A stretch of DNA of 64,000 nt from Alloalcanivorax gelatiniphagus (GCF_005938655.1 NZ_VCQT01000044.1:248001-312000); one strand, 5' to 3'; shown: positions 9,212-17,534, counted from the stretch's first letter. Made by a program: numbers and translations. Notes: generated by a model not told the origin, from the sequence alone.

Positions 9212-9406
9212 ATGCGTACCAACATCGATATCGATGACCAGTTGATGGCTGATGCTCTCAAGGCGAGCGGCCTTCAGACCAAGAAGGATACCGTGGAGCT
9301 GGCACTGCGGACACTGGTTCAACTGCATCAACAAGCGGAGATTCGGCGCTTCCGGGGGCAACTGGAATGGTCCGGCGATCTTGATGAGATGCGGGGCGCC
9401 TCGTGA
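9212..9406 (+). CDS. vapB: VapB-type antitoxin
   Basis: A 64-residue antitoxin. It begins MRTNIDIDDQLMADALKASG, the ribbon-helix-helix DNA-binding signature of VapB family II, followed by a helix (KKDTVELALRTLVQLHQ). The C-terminal part (GQLEWSGDLDEMRGAS) would wrap the toxin. The ATG at 9212 is favoured because it gives the standard family N-terminus; an in-frame ATG at 9197 would overlap the operator. The stop overlaps the toxin's GTG start. Base composition here and in the toxin gene looks more AT-rich than the flanks, hinting at acquisition. Confidence 0.92.
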   Translation: MRTNIDIDDQLMADALKASGLQTKKDTVELALRTLVQLHQQAEIRRFRGQLEWSGDLDEMRGAS

Positions 9407-9798
9407 TTCTGGTCGACTCCAGTGTTTGGATCGACTTCTTTAACGGCACTGATACCCCCGAGGCGGCGACATTGGACCGCACCCTCGGCGTGCAGCCGGT
9501 AGCCATCGGCGACCTGATTCTCACGGAGGTTCTACAGGGTTTCCGTAGCGACGAGGATTACCAAACCGCCAAGGGATTGATGGCCAGCCTTACCGTTTTC
9601 GATCTTCTCGGCCAGAACATGGCGATCAAGAGTGCGGAGAACTTTCGCTACTTGCGCAAGAAGGGCATTACCATCCGCAAGACCGCCGACGTCATCATCG
9701 CCACCTTCTGCATCGAACGCTCAATCCCCTTGTTGTTTGCCGACAAGGACTTCAAGCCTTTCGTTGAACACCTGGGCCTGGAACCGGGCCGGGCTTAA
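9403..9798 (+). CDS. vapC: VapC-type PIN-domain ribonuclease toxin
   Basis: A 131-residue PIN-domain toxin, expected to cleave specific RNAs (often tRNA) when released from VapB. Acidic residues expected to bind magnesium are Asp5 (MILVDSSVWIDFF), Glu42 (ILTEVLQGF), Asp96 (KTADVIIA) and Asp114 or Asp116 (LFADKDF). All are intact, so it should be active. It starts with GTG at 9403 and overlaps the antitoxin stop by four bases, the usual coupling. It is followed by a paired REP element. Confidence 0.92.
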   Translation: MILVDSSVWIDFFNGTDTPEAATLDRTLGVQPVAIGDLILTEVLQGFRSDEDYQTAKGLMASLTVFDLLGQNMAIKSAENFRYLRKKGITIRKTADVIIATFCIERSIPLLFADKDFKPFVEHLGLEPGRA

Positions 9799-9841
9799 CT
9801 GCTAGAGCGCTGTTGGCGGGGGCTCGTGGGCAAGCGGAATG

Positions 9842-9894
9842 ATCGCGGCTGAAGCCGCTCCTACGGGGGCGGTAGGAGCGGCTTCAGCCGCGAT
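9842..9894. repeat. REP-like palindrome pair (GC variant)
   Basis: Two 23-base units in opposite orientation (9842-9864 and 9872-9894) are exact reverse complements with a 7-base spacer. Each contains the palindromic core GCGGCTTCAGCCGC preceded by GTAGGA. It sits between the convergent vapC and lipoprotein genes and could form a strong hairpin for both transcripts. The same unit recurs at 16331, 18657 and 47641. Confidence 0.9.
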
Positions 9895-9904
9895 GGGGTC
9901 AGGG

Positions 9905-10519
9905 TTAGCGGCGCAAGGCGCCGTCTTCCTGCAGACGTTTGGCCAGGTCGCCGGCGAAGCCGCGCACGCCGCTGTCCAGGCTGGTGGGGTTGATGACCCG
10001 GGATTGGGCCTGCCATACCGGGCTGTCCCGGCCCACCTGGTAGAGCGTGCTTTGCATGTAGTAGTCCAGGCTTTCCTGGTAATAGCCGGGGGAGTAAACG
10101 GTGTCGTAGTCGGCGCCCAGGGACGGGCCGAAGCCTTGCAGGCGCGGCGGCACGTAGTCGGCGCGGACCTCGGCTTTCAGGAAGGACACCACCAGCACGC
10201 CGTCCGCGCCGGTGCGGTCCACCGCCTTTTCCACCCGTTGGCGCAGGTCGTCGCCATTGGCGGCGGCGGCCAGTTCCCGGTGGGCCAGATGGACCTGGCC
10301 GACGCGGCCTTCCAGGGCCTTGCCCAGAGCATCCTCCACCGCCACCCGGTCTTCTTCGTCATTGATCAGGGCGATCACGAACAGGTTCTGGAAGCGCGGC
10401 CGCTCGGCGCTCGGCGCGTTCCAGCCGGATACCACTTCGCTGGGCGTGGCGCAGCCGGCCAGAGCCAGGACCATCAACAGGGGAAAAAGCATCGAAACGG
10501 TGCGGCGTGGCACGGTCAT
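9905..10519 (-). CDS. Predicted outer-membrane or periplasmic lipoprotein of unknown function
   Basis: A 204-residue protein with a lipoprotein signal peptide (LFPLLMVLALAGCATP); the lipobox cysteine is about residue 23. The mature part contains a strand-rich section (NLFVIALINDEEDR) and a later GADGVLVVSFLKAE, reminiscent of small DUF4136-type lipoproteins. A Tyr-rich segment (YDTVYSPGYYQESLDYYMQS) follows. The ATG at 10519 is supported by AAAGGATG upstream. I cannot assign a function. The gene is convergent with vapC across a REP pair. Confidence 0.8.
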   Translation of the reverse strand: MTVPRRTVSMLFPLLMVLALAGCATPSEVVSGWNAPSAERPRFQNLFVIALINDEEDRVAVEDALGKALEGRVGQVHLAHRELAAAANGDDLRQRVEKAVDRTGADGVLVVSFLKAEVRADYVPPRLQGFGPSLGADYDTVYSPGYYQESLDYYMQSTLYQVGRDSPVWQAQSRVINPTSLDSGVRGFAGDLAKRLQEDGALRR

Positions 10520-10612
10520 GGGGCATCCTTTCGGTTGGCGAGGGAATAATTCAGCCCCATCCTAACCGGCCCGGCCGGCGACGCAACCGGCACGGATCAA
10601 CAGACCGACGTT

Positions 10613-10984
10613 TCAGGCCTTGCCGGCGATGAATTTCATCAGCGTCATGAACCACATCAAATGGCCCGGGTCACCTTCCACCTTGATATGGCCGGCCTGC
10701 ATGCCTTCCATGAACGCCATCTGGTTCTTGCCGGAGGCCTTGAGGGTGCGGAACGCGTAGTCCGCGTCCTTGAAGTTAAGGGTCACCGACGGGTTCGGGT
10801 GCAGGCCGTGTTTGCTGTTCACGTGCCCGGGCCGGAAGTGATACCAGCGCGCCGCGCGACCGTCGAAGGTGCGCCACTGCATCACCACGTCCCGGTGCTC
10901 AAGCTGTTGGCGAAAGCCCGGGTGGCGGCGCGCCAGCCAGGCCAGCCGCCAGCCCAGTACCAGCAGGATCAAACGGAATTTCAT
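10613..10984 (-). CDS. SCP2-like sterol/lipid-carrier domain protein
   Basis: A 123-residue protein with one hydrophobic N-terminal helix (MKFRLILLVLGWRLAWLA) followed by a domain resembling the SCP2 fold (PSVTLNFKDADYAFRTL, then AGHIKVEGDPGHLMWFMTLM). Such domains bind hydrophobic ligands. The ATG at 10984 is chosen over an in-frame TTG at 10996 because GGGAG lies about nine bases upstream of it. It lies directly downstream of the rubredoxin reductase gene with a 22-base gap and may share its transcript. The ligand is unknown. Confidence 0.68.
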   Translation of the reverse strand: MKFRLILLVLGWRLAWLARRHPGFRQQLEHRDVVMQWRTFDGRAARWYHFRPGHVNSKHGLHPNPSVTLNFKDADYAFRTLKASGKNQMAFMEGMQAGHIKVEGDPGHLMWFMTLMKFIAGKA

Positions 10985-11006
10985 CGGGTCTCCCAACCGG
11001 CCGCCA

Positions 11007-12158
11007 TCAAGGCATCAGCGCGGGCAGTTCCTTGTTGAGTTTGAGCTTTTCCTTAACCGCTTCACCGGTGAGGGCGTAGCCGCGCAGGGCGCCTTCTTGA
11101 TCACGGAACAGGGCCTGCACGTCGTTGCCGTCGGCCTGGACGTCCCATTCGCCTTCCAGTTCTTCCGGCGGCGGGCACACCACCACCGGGCAGGCCGGGG
11201 TCTTGATGGTCACCGGCATGACGCCGTAGCTCACCGGGGTGGCTTCCCCGGCCAGGGTCTTGGCCAGCGCCCGGGCACCGGCCATCAACGGCAGCACATA
11301 GGGCAGCACATGGCCTTCCACCTCGGCGCAATCGCCCAGGGCGTATACGTCCGGGGCACTGGTGCGCAGGGTACGGTCGGTGAGGATGCCCCGGTTGGTG
11401 CGCAGCCCGGCGTCCTTGGCCAGGTCGATACGCGGGCGCAGGCCGATGGCGGACAGCACCACGTCGGACTCCAGATGGGTGCCGTCGGACAGCTCGGTGA
11501 CCAGGCCCTGGCCGTTCCGGTTGTGGTGCACGGCCTTGGCCAGGGGGCCGAAGTGGAACGTCACGCCCAGGCTTTCCAGGCCCCGGCCCACGGCGGCGGA
11601 GGCCGCCTCGGGCAGCAGCATGGGCAGGCAGCGGCCCAGCGGTTCCACCAGGCTCACCTGGAAGCCGCCGTTGGACAGGTCGTTGGCGAACTCACAGCCG
11701 ATCAGGCCGCCACCAAGAATGGTGACGCTCTTGTTGCCCTCCAGGGCCTGGCGGAAACGGCCGTAGTCCATCAGGTCGTTGACCGAGAACACTTCACCCA
11801 CGGCGTCGCCGTCCAGGGGCGGGGTCCAGGTGTCGGCGCCCAGGGCCAGCACCAGGGCGCTGTAGTCCAGGTGATCGTCCGGCAGCAGCACGCGCCGCCG
11901 GTCGGTGTCGATGCCAGCCACATGGACGCCGGTGCGCACGGTGACGTTGAACTGCTCGGCCACCTGCTCCGGGCTGGCCATGGCCAGGTCGTCGGCGCTT
12001 TTTTCCTTGGTGAAGCCGGTGGAGAGCATGGGCTTGGAGTAATTGCGCCCGTCGTCGGCGGTGAGCACCACCACCGGCGTCTCCTTATCCAGCTTGCGGA
12101 ATTCCTTGACCGTGTTGAAACCGGCCAGGCCGGATCCGATAACGACGATGGGGTTCAT
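11007..12158 (-). CDS. rubB: Rubredoxin-NAD(+) reductase
   Basis: An FAD flavoenzyme of 383 residues that passes electrons from NADH to rubredoxin, which in turn feeds alkane hydroxylase. The FAD-binding dinucleotide fold is at the N-terminus (VVIGSGLAGFNTVKEF). The NAD-binding fold is mid-protein (VTILGGGLIGCEFANDL), and the second FAD motif is APDVYALGDCAEV. The C-terminal 70 residues form a rubredoxin-reductase-type tail. It lies just downstream of rubredoxin in the same direction, an arrangement shared with Pseudomonas and Alcanivorax. No alkane hydroxylase gene is in the window. Confidence 0.94.
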   Translation of the reverse strand: MNPIVVIGSGLAGFNTVKEFRKLDKETPVVVLTADDGRNYSKPMLSTGFTKEKSADDLAMASPEQVAEQFNVTVRTGVHVAGIDTDRRRVLLPDDHLDYSALVLALGADTWTPPLDGDAVGEVFSVNDLMDYGRFRQALEGNKSVTILGGGLIGCEFANDLSNGGFQVSLVEPLGRCLPMLLPEAASAAVGRGLESLGVTFHFGPLAKAVHHNRNGQGLVTELSDGTHLESDVVLSAIGLRPRIDLAKDAGLRTNRGILTDRTLRTSAPDVYALGDCAEVEGHVLPYVLPLMAGARALAKTLAGEATPVSYGVMPVTIKTPACPVVVCPPPEELEGEWDVQADGNDVQALFRDQEGALRGYALTGEAVKEKLKLNKELPALMP

Positions 12159-12213
12159 GGCGGGTCCTGGGTTGCGGTGAATGGCGAACGCGGCGGAACG
12201 GGTCGCGGGCGGT

Positions 12214-12378
12214 TCAGATCTCGATCATCTCGAAGTCTTCCTTGCCCACGCCGCAGTCCGGGCATACCCAGTCTTCCGGGACGTCTTCCCATTTGGTACC
12301 GGGCTCGATGCCTTCCTCGGGCAGGCCTTCTTCTTCATCGTAGATGAAGCCGCAAACCACGCATTCCCATTTTTTCAT
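12214..12378 (-). CDS. rubA: Rubredoxin
   Basis: A 54-residue iron-binding electron carrier. The two cysteine knuckles are complete: Cys6 and Cys9 (CVVCG) and Cys39 and Cys42 (CPDCG), which bind one iron. Length and the aromatic core ([15 protein letters not shown]) are standard. The ATG at 12378 follows a GAGG-type ribosome site. It precedes rubredoxin reductase by 55 bases, so the two are likely one operon. The pair supplies electrons to alkane monooxygenases in alkane degraders and to other rubredoxin-dependent enzymes elsewhere. Confidence 0.96.
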   Translation of the reverse strand: MKKWECVVCGFIYDEEEGLPEEGIEPGTKWEDVPEDWVCPDCGVGKEDFEMIEI

Positions 12379-12605
12379 GCTTAAACCTCGTTTCGTCGGA
12401 AGCCGGGCCCGCCGTTGGGGGCCGTTCCAGGGGCCCGCTAACGTAGCCACGGCCGCCGTAAAAATCAATGACAGTGGATAATGGCAACTTTGCCGGGCGG
12501 CCATGCCGCGCCGGCCTTCCGGGGTAAGCACGGTTCGTGCCGACCCTTGATCGAACGGTCATCCTGGGCCATAGTCCCCGCGCCCGCCGCGATTGAGCGA
12601 ACACC

Positions 12606-13124
12606 ATGCCCGATACCGCCCTGCGCGCCGATACCCGCTGGCGCGCCCAGGAACGCCTTGTTCTGCCCCCTCTGATCCGCGATTGGCTGGCCGATCCCGG
12701 CTCCCTGACCGCGCGGCTGCGCCGCCACGGCCGGTTCCGAGTGGAGCCGGGCCTGCGCGCCTTCGAGCGCCCGACCCTGGACGAACAGGCCCAGCTGGGC
12801 CGCATCGGCCGTCGCCACGCACTGATCCGGGAAGTCACCCTGTATGTCCGGGACCAGCCGGTGGTGGAAGCCCGCAGCGTGCTGCCGCTGGCCACCCTGG
12901 CCAACGGCAACCGCAGCCTCGGCCATATGGGCAGCCGCTCACTGGGCAGCGGGCTGTACCGCCGGCCGCTGGCGCGCCGCGAACAGGTGTGGGTGCGCTT
13001 CGGGCTCAGCCCCTCTGGCCAGGGGCCCTGCTGGGGGCGACAATCCCGGTTCGTGAAGCGCGGCCGGCCGCTGCTGGTGGCCGAGCATTTCCTGCCCGCG
13101 CTGTGGGAACTGATAAGGGACTGA
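12606..13124 (+). CDS. ubiC: Chorismate lyase
   Basis: Converts chorismate to 4-hydroxybenzoate plus pyruvate, the first step of ubiquinone synthesis. The 172-residue protein has the UbiC landmarks: REVTLYVRDQPVVEARSVLP, then SRSLGSGLYR, and the C-terminal WGRQSRFVKRGRPLLVAEHF with the conserved Glu in AEHFLP. It starts at an ATG with only a weak ribosome site. ubiA follows after three bases, so the two are coupled and act in consecutive steps. It is divergent from rubA. Confidence 0.93.
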   Translation: MPDTALRADTRWRAQERLVLPPLIRDWLADPGSLTARLRRHGRFRVEPGLRAFERPTLDEQAQLGRIGRRHALIREVTLYVRDQPVVEARSVLPLATLANGNRSLGHMGSRSLGSGLYRRPLARREQVWVRFGLSPSGQGPCWGRQSRFVKRGRPLLVAEHFLPALWELIRD

Positions 13125-13127
13125 CCT

Positions 13128-14009
13128 ATGCTCGCCTTCGTGGAGCACCGCTGGCCCTCGCTGTGGCCGTGGGTGCAGCTGATGCGGCTGGACCGCCCGA
13201 TCGGCAGCATGCTGCTGATGTGGCCCACCCTGTGGGCCCTGTGGATCGCCGGGGACGGCACCCCCAGCCTCAAGCACATCGTGATTTTCGTGCTCGGCGT
13301 CTATGTGATGCGCGCCGCCGGCTGCGTGATCAACGATTTCGCCGACCGCGACTTCGACGGCCATGTATCCCGCACCCGGGAGCGGCCGCTGGCCACCGGC
13401 GCCCTGAGCGCCAAGCAGGCGCTGCTGCTGTTCTGCGGCCTGGGCCTGCTGGCCTTCGTGCTGGTGCTGTTCCTGAATCGCTTTACCCTGCTGCTGTCGT
13501 TCGGCGGGCTCGGCCTGGCCATGCTCTACCCCTTCACCAAGCGCTTCACCTATCTGCCACAAATGTTTCTCGGTGCCGCCTTCAGCTGGGCCATTCCCAT
13601 GGCGTTCGCGGCGGAGACCGGCGCCGTGCCCGAGATCGCCTGGTTGCTGTTCATCACCAACCTGCTGTGGACGGTGGGCTACGACACCGAGTACGCCATG
13701 TGCGACCGGGAGGACGACCTCAAGATCGGCGTGAAGAGCACCGCCATCCTGTTCGGCGACCTGGACCGGCTGATGGTGGGCGTGCTGCAGGGGCTGACCC
13801 TGGTGGCGCTGTGGCTGGTGGGCCAGCGGCTGGGGCTGAGCTGGCCCTGGTACCTGGGCCTGGCGGGCATGGCGGCGGGCTTCCTGCACCAGCAGTGGCG
13901 CATCCGCTACCGCCAGCCGTGGCCCTGCTTTCAGGCGTTTCTCAGCAACCACTGGGCCGGTGGCTGTGTGTTCGCCGGCCTCTATTTCCATTACCTGATC
14001 AACACCTGA
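13128..14009 (+). CDS. ubiA: 4-Hydroxybenzoate octaprenyltransferase
   Basis: An inner-membrane prenyltransferase that attaches the polyprenyl tail to 4-hydroxybenzoate in ubiquinone synthesis. The 293 residues contain about eight to nine hydrophobic helices. Both Asp-rich prenyl-diphosphate motifs are present: [12 protein letters not shown] and the later [12 protein letters not shown]. It is directly downstream of ubiC. The gene ends 12 bases before the Pho box of phoB, so part of the phoB promoter abuts its 3' end. Confidence 0.96.
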   Translation: MLAFVEHRWPSLWPWVQLMRLDRPIGSMLLMWPTLWALWIAGDGTPSLKHIVIFVLGVYVMRAAGCVINDFADRDFDGHVSRTRERPLATGALSAKQALLLFCGLGLLAFVLVLFLNRFTLLLSFGGLGLAMLYPFTKRFTYLPQMFLGAAFSWAIPMAFAAETGAVPEIAWLLFITNLLWTVGYDTEYAMCDREDDLKIGVKSTAILFGDLDRLMVGVLQGLTLVALWLVGQRLGLSWPWYLGLAGMAAGFLHQQWRIRYRQPWPCFQAFLSNHWAGGCVFAGLYFHYLINT

Positions 14010-14021
14010 CAGGGTGTAAAT

Positions 14022-14055
14022 TTGTCATCATGATGTCATAAAAAGGCAATCTAAT
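14022..14055 (+). promoter_or_regulatory. Pho box and -10 element of the phoB promoter
   Basis: Two 7-base direct repeats, TTGTCAT (14022-14028) and ATGTCAT (14033-14039), are separated by four bases, the 11-base period recognised by PhoB. A plausible -10, TCTAAT (14050-14055), begins 11 bases after the box, the spacing expected where PhoB replaces the -35 contact. This implies phoB autoactivation under phosphate starvation. Geometry matches the pstS Pho box at 26386-26403. Confidence 0.85.
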
Positions 14056-14092
14056 AGGGGCACTTCAACGGGCAAAACCAGAGAATCACATT

Positions 14093-14797
14093 ATGTCCCG
14101 CAACCGCATTCTGATCGTCGACGATGAACCGGCCATCCGCGAGATGGTGGCAGTGGCCCTGGAATTGGCCGATTTCGATGTGCTCGAGGCCGAGAACGCC
14201 CAGCGCGCCCACGAACGCATCGTCGATGAACGCCCCGACCTGGTACTGCTGGACTGGATGCTGCCGTCGGTGAGCGGTATCGAGCTGGCGCGGCGCCTCA
14301 AGCGCGAGGACGCCACCGCCGAGGTGCCGATCATCATGCTCACCGCCAAGAGCGAGGAAGACAACAAGATCCAGGGCCTGGACGTGGGCGCCGACGATTA
14401 CATCACCAAGCCGTTTTCCACCCGCGAGCTGATTTCACGGATCAAGGCGGTGCTGCGCCGTTCCTCGGTGGTGGCGGCGGAGAAGGCCATCGATGTGGAA
14501 GGGCTGTGTCTGGACCCGGTGAGCCACCGGATCAGCGCCCATGGCGAGCCGGTGGACATGGGGCCCACCGAGTACCGGCTGCTGGAGTTTTTCATGAGCC
14601 ACCAGGAGCGGGCCTATTCCCGCACCCAGTTGCTGGATCAGGTGTGGGGGGCCAACGTGTACGTGGAGGATCGCACCATTGATGTGCATATCCGGCGGTT
14701 GCGCAAGGCGTTGGCGCCGCATGGGTTCGATGGGTTTATTCAGACGGTGCGGGGGACTGGATATCGGTTCTCGGTGAAGACCAGCCAGGCGTCCTGA
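14093..14797 (+). CDS. phoB: Phosphate regulon response regulator PhoB
   Basis: An OmpR-family transcription activator of 234 residues. The receiver domain has the acidic pocket (VDDEP, residues 9-13), phosphoacceptor Asp54 (LLDWMLP) and conserved Lys in TKPF. A winged-helix DNA-binding domain follows ([37 protein letters not shown]). Phosphorylated PhoB activates pst and other genes at Pho boxes, including the one in front of this gene. phoR follows after a gap holding a large inverted repeat. Confidence 0.97.
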   Translation: MSRNRILIVDDEPAIREMVAVALELADFDVLEAENAQRAHERIVDERPDLVLLDWMLPSVSGIELARRLKREDATAEVPIIMLTAKSEEDNKIQGLDVGADDYITKPFSTRELISRIKAVLRRSSVVAAEKAIDVEGLCLDPVSHRISAHGEPVDMGPTEYRLLEFFMSHQERAYSRTQLLDQVWGANVYVEDRTIDVHIRRLRKALAPHGFDGFIQTVRGTGYRFSVKTSQAS

Positions 14798-14813
14798 TTC
14801 CAGATTGGGGGGC

Positions 14814-14920
14814 GCGGAAAGAGCAGGCCCGGTCCCGGACACGCCGCGAGTACATCCTTGTAGGCTCGAGCTGGCCATCCCTGGCCAGCTACGGTCCGGG
14901 ACCGGGCCTGCTCTTCCCGC
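14814..14920. repeat. Large nested inverted repeat between phoB and phoR
   Basis: Outer arms 14814-14840 and 14894-14920 match at 26 of 27 positions when one is reverse-complemented. Inside lies a perfect 9-base hairpin, AGCTGGCCA and TGGCCAGCT (14869-14877, 14882-14890), with a TCCC loop. The whole can fold into a long RNA stem in the 194-base gap between phoB and phoR. It may be a mobile repeat family (words like GAGTACATCC and GTAGGCTCGAG) or a processing or attenuation element that lowers phoR expression. Confidence 0.88.
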
Positions 14921-14991
14921 TTCGCATCTCGCGTGATGACGCCTTGCTGGTTTGGGGTTAGTGTGCGGTTAAGTATTTTGAGACGTTTTCC

Positions 14992-16323
14992 ATGAAGCAT
15001 CCCTCCGGCATGCAGGCCAGTCTGGCCAAGGAAGTGAACCGGATTCTGATTCTGGTGGCGGGCGGGTTGGCCTTGTGTCTGCTGTGGCACAGCATTTTGC
15101 CTTTGGTGGCGGTGCTGGCGTTGTACATCATCTGGAGCACGCGGCAGTTGTTCGCGTTGTACGCCTGGTTGGTGCGCGAGGAGCACACCGATCCGCCGGA
15201 CAGCGTGGGGCTGTGGGGCGAGTTCTATACCCGGTTGGAGCATTTGTTTCGCCAGGAGCGCCGGGCCCAGGACAATCTTCAGGCCATCATTCAGCGGGCC
15301 CAGGAGTCGGTGAATGCACTGGAAGACGTGGTGGTGATGATCGACCGCCATGGTCATCTGGAGTACTGGAATCACTCCGCCGCGCAGCATCTGGGTCTGC
15401 GTCCGGACAAGGACCTGGGCCAGCCGCTCACCAACCTTATCCGCCATCCGCGCTTTACCGACTATCTGAACCAGGGGCGTTTCAACGAGCCGCTGGAGAT
15501 TCCGTCGCCGGTGAACGACAGCCGCGTGCTGCAGTTTCGGATTACCGAGTTCGGTGAGGGCGATCAGTTGATCCTGGCCCGGGACATGACCCGGCTGCAT
15601 CATCTGGAGCAAATGCGGAAGGATTTCGTGGCCAACGTGAGCCACGAGCTGAAGACGCCGCTGACCGTGCTCAAGGGCTATCTGGAAACCCTGCAGGACA
15701 CGGTGCCCGACGAGCAGACCCGGTTGCGGCGGGCGCTGCAGCAGATGAGCCTGCAAAGCCATCGCATGGAGGCGCTGGTCAACGACCTGCTGCTGCTGGC
15801 ACGGCTGGAGAACACCAAGGCGGACAACACCAGCCAGGCGGTGGCGGTGCACGGCATGTTGCACCGCATGCGCGAGAGCGCGCTGGCGCTGATGCCGGAG
15901 AAACACCACCGGATCACCCTGACCGTGCCGGAGGACGCCCGGCTGCTGGCCAACCCGGCGGAGCTGGAGAGCGCGTTCGGCAATCTGATCACCAACGCGG
16001 TGAAGTACACGCCGGCGGAAGGCCACATTCATATCGAGTGGTGGAGTGACGACAAGGGTGGCCATCTGTCGGTGACCGACGACGGCATCGGCATCGATCC
16101 CCAGCATATTCCCCGCCTCACCGAGCGGTTCTATCGCCCGGACAACAGCCGCGTCACCCAGACCGGCGGCACCGGCCTGGGCCTGGCCATCGTCAAGCAC
16201 GTGATGTTGCGCCATGACGGCAAGCTGGAAATCCAGAGCGCCCTGGGCAAGGGCAGCACCTTCACCTGCCACTTCCCGCCGGCGCGGTTGGTCGTCAAAC
16301 CCGCCGCTCTCACCAACGGTTGA
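14992..16323 (+). CDS. phoR: Phosphate regulon sensor histidine kinase PhoR
   Basis: A membrane-bound kinase of 443 residues that phosphorylates PhoB when phosphate is scarce. Two hydrophobic helices lie within residues 17-60. A linker and PAS domain follow at about 95-200 (ALEDVVVMIDRHGHLEYWN). Then comes the dimerisation/phosphoacceptor domain with His218 (VSHELKTPLTVLKGYL). The ATPase domain shows the N box (GNLITNAVKYTP), G1 (VTDDGIGID) and G2 (GGTGLGLAIVKHV). All catalytic motifs are intact. Like other PhoR proteins it lacks a large periplasmic sensor and probably senses Pst through PhoU. Confidence 0.96.
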   Translation: MKHPSGMQASLAKEVNRILILVAGGLALCLLWHSILPLVAVLALYIIWSTRQLFALYAWLVREEHTDPPDSVGLWGEFYTRLEHLFRQERRAQDNLQAIIQRAQESVNALEDVVVMIDRHGHLEYWNHSAAQHLGLRPDKDLGQPLTNLIRHPRFTDYLNQGRFNEPLEIPSPVNDSRVLQFRITEFGEGDQLILARDMTRLHHLEQMRKDFVANVSHELKTPLTVLKGYLETLQDTVPDEQTRLRRALQQMSLQSHRMEALVNDLLLLARLENTKADNTSQAVAVHGMLHRMRESALALMPEKHHRITLTVPEDARLLANPAELESAFGNLITNAVKYTPAEGHIHIEWWSDDKGGHLSVTDDGIGIDPQHIPRLTERFYRPDNSRVTQTGGTGLGLAIVKHVMLRHDGKLEIQSALGKGSTFTCHFPPARLVVKPAALTNG

Positions 16324-16330
16324 GTGCGTT

Positions 16331-16353
16331 GTAGGAGCGGCTTCAGCCGCGAT
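16331..16353 (+). repeat. Single REP-like unit (GC variant)
   Basis: One complete 23-base unit with core GCGGCTTCAGCCGC, identical to the units at 9872 and 18657. It is unpaired here and lies between the convergent phoR and slyX genes, only 7 bases after the phoR stop. Confidence 0.88.
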
Positions 16354-16371
16354 AAGGTGCCACCACCAGGA

Positions 16372-16578
16372 TCAGTAGTGCGGCGGCGGGGCGTCCTGAA
16401 TGCGCAGGGCGGCCAGCTCCTCGCCCTGCTCCACCACCCGGTCCACCAGCTTGCGGCAGGCGGTCTCCAGCTCGTCCAGCTTGCGCTGCTGATCGCTGAC
16501 GATACGGTTGAGGCTGGCCACCAGGTCCTCCTGGTAGGCCAGTTTGGTTTCGATCTCTAGAAAACGGTCTTCGCTCAT
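16372..16578 (-). CDS. slyX: SlyX-like coiled-coil protein
   Basis: A 68-residue protein predicted to be one long coiled coil (SEDRFLEIETKLAYQEDLV, LNRIVSDQQRKLDELE) with the SlyX-typical C-terminal end APPPHY. The biochemical role of SlyX is not established in any organism as far as I know. It is convergent with phoR and lies 21 bases downstream of the TetR regulator gene in the same direction, so they may be co-transcribed. Confidence 0.9.
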   Translation of the reverse strand: MSEDRFLEIETKLAYQEDLVASLNRIVSDQQRKLDELETACRKLVDRVVEQGEELAALRIQDAPPPHY

Positions 16579-16599
16579 GGGGGTTCCTCCGCGCCGGGA

Positions 16600-17220
16600 T
16601 TATACCGGGCCCGCGGCCCGAATGGCGTCGGTAAGTGCCACCTCCGCTTCGGCCAAGGGATCGGCGCCAAGATGGTCGAGCTGGCCGTCCAGCAGCAACT
16701 GGCTGAAACCGTGCACCATGGCCCAGGCGCGCAGGGCGGTCCGGCTCACCGTGGCCTGGTCGGCGTCGACCACCCGGGCCACCGCCTGCCGCAGGGTCTC
16801 AAAGGCGGCGAAGGAGGCGTCGGCGAGCTCCGGGTCATCGTTGTCACCGCCGCGCCGGGCGGCGGCCCGGGCGCCGAACATCAACCGGAACAGAGCCGGG
16901 TTGGCATGGGCGAAACGCAGATAACCGAGCCCGCCGGCAACCAGCTTCCGGCCAGGGCTGTCCGCCGCCGCCTCCGCCGCCTCCTGGGTGGCACGCAGGC
17001 GCCGAAAGCCCTCCGCGGCCAGGGCCAGCATCAGCGCTTCCTTGTTGGCGAAATGCCGGTAACTGGCATTGGCGGTGACGCCCACCCGGCGCGCCAGCTC
17101 GCGCAGGCTGAAGCCATCGCCGCCTTTTTCCGCCAGCAACGCCAGGCCCTCTTCCACCAGCGCCGGGCGCAGGTCTCCGTGGTGGTAGGGGCGGGGTGGG
17201 CTTTTGCGTGATGCGGGCAC
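16600..17220 (-). CDS. TetR family transcriptional regulator
   Basis: A 206-residue repressor. The helix-turn-helix is at about residues 30-62 (FSLRELARRVGVTANASYRH followed by FANKEALMLALAAEG). The C-terminal ligand domain contains RFAHANPALFRLMFGARAA and ALRAWAMVHGFSQLLLDGQL, typical of the TetR subgroup with a WHG-like C-terminal domain. The inducer and targets are unknown. It is divergent from the riboswitch-controlled manganese exporter. No obvious dyad operator was picked out upstream. Confidence 0.9.
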   Translation of the reverse strand: MPASRKSPPRPYHHGDLRPALVEEGLALLAEKGGDGFSLRELARRVGVTANASYRHFANKEALMLALAAEGFRRLRATQEAAEAAADSPGRKLVAGGLGYLRFAHANPALFRLMFGARAAARRGGDNDDPELADASFAAFETLRQAVARVVDADQATVSRTALRAWAMVHGFSQLLLDGQLDHLGADPLAEAEVALTDAIRAAGPV

Positions 17221-17324
17221 GGTGTCTCTTCCTTTCGTTGTATGTTCACAGCCTACACATCCCGCCGGCGCGGGCCCAGCCCGGGCATGCTTGATTTAAA
17301 ACCCTGCCGCCGCTAAGGTTAGCG

Positions 17325-17462
17325 CCGTCTTGGGGGAGTAGTCGCCGGGCCACCCCGCCCTGACGGTCGTCAACATATTTGCGCCTCAATGCGCATGGCG
17401 GCCGTGTCCCGCACGCGAAGCCTTTCGCGCCGCGGTATCGACGAGACCTGAGGCATTGTCCG
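17325..17462 (+). promoter_or_regulatory. yybP-ykoY (manganese) riboswitch aptamer
   Basis: The leader contains the hallmarks of the yybP-ykoY family: TTGGGGGAGTAGTCGCC near 17330-17346, GGTCGTCAACAT at 17365-17376, and GACGAGACCTGAGGCA at 17440-17455. This RNA senses Mn(II) and, in the family, typically controls MntP or UPF0016/GDT1 exporters. Here a GDT1-family gene follows immediately, matching known context. Exact ends are approximate because helices were not computed. Confidence 0.88.
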
Positions 17463-17470
17463 TATTCCGC

Positions 17471-17528
17471 GGGGGCGGGATCGACGGGCGATGTCTCTGG
17501 TTATTGGTCGATCCCGCCCCCCTAAGGA
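17471..17528 (+). promoter_or_regulatory. Riboswitch expression platform hairpin next to the ribosome site
   Basis: GGGGGCGGGATCGAC (17471-17485) and its exact reverse complement (17507-17521) form a 15-base stem with a 21-base loop. The stem ends two to three bases before the AAGGA ribosome site at 17524-17528. There is no U tract after it, so control at translation initiation, or an unconventional termination, seems more likely than intrinsic termination. Confidence 0.7.
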
Positions 17529-17534
17529 ACTCCA

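Noticed and set aside
14814-14920. The phoB-phoR inverted repeat as a simple intrinsic terminator
   Set aside because: It is far longer than a terminator, has a nested hairpin and no T tract, and termination there would abolish phoR unless a separate promoter exists.
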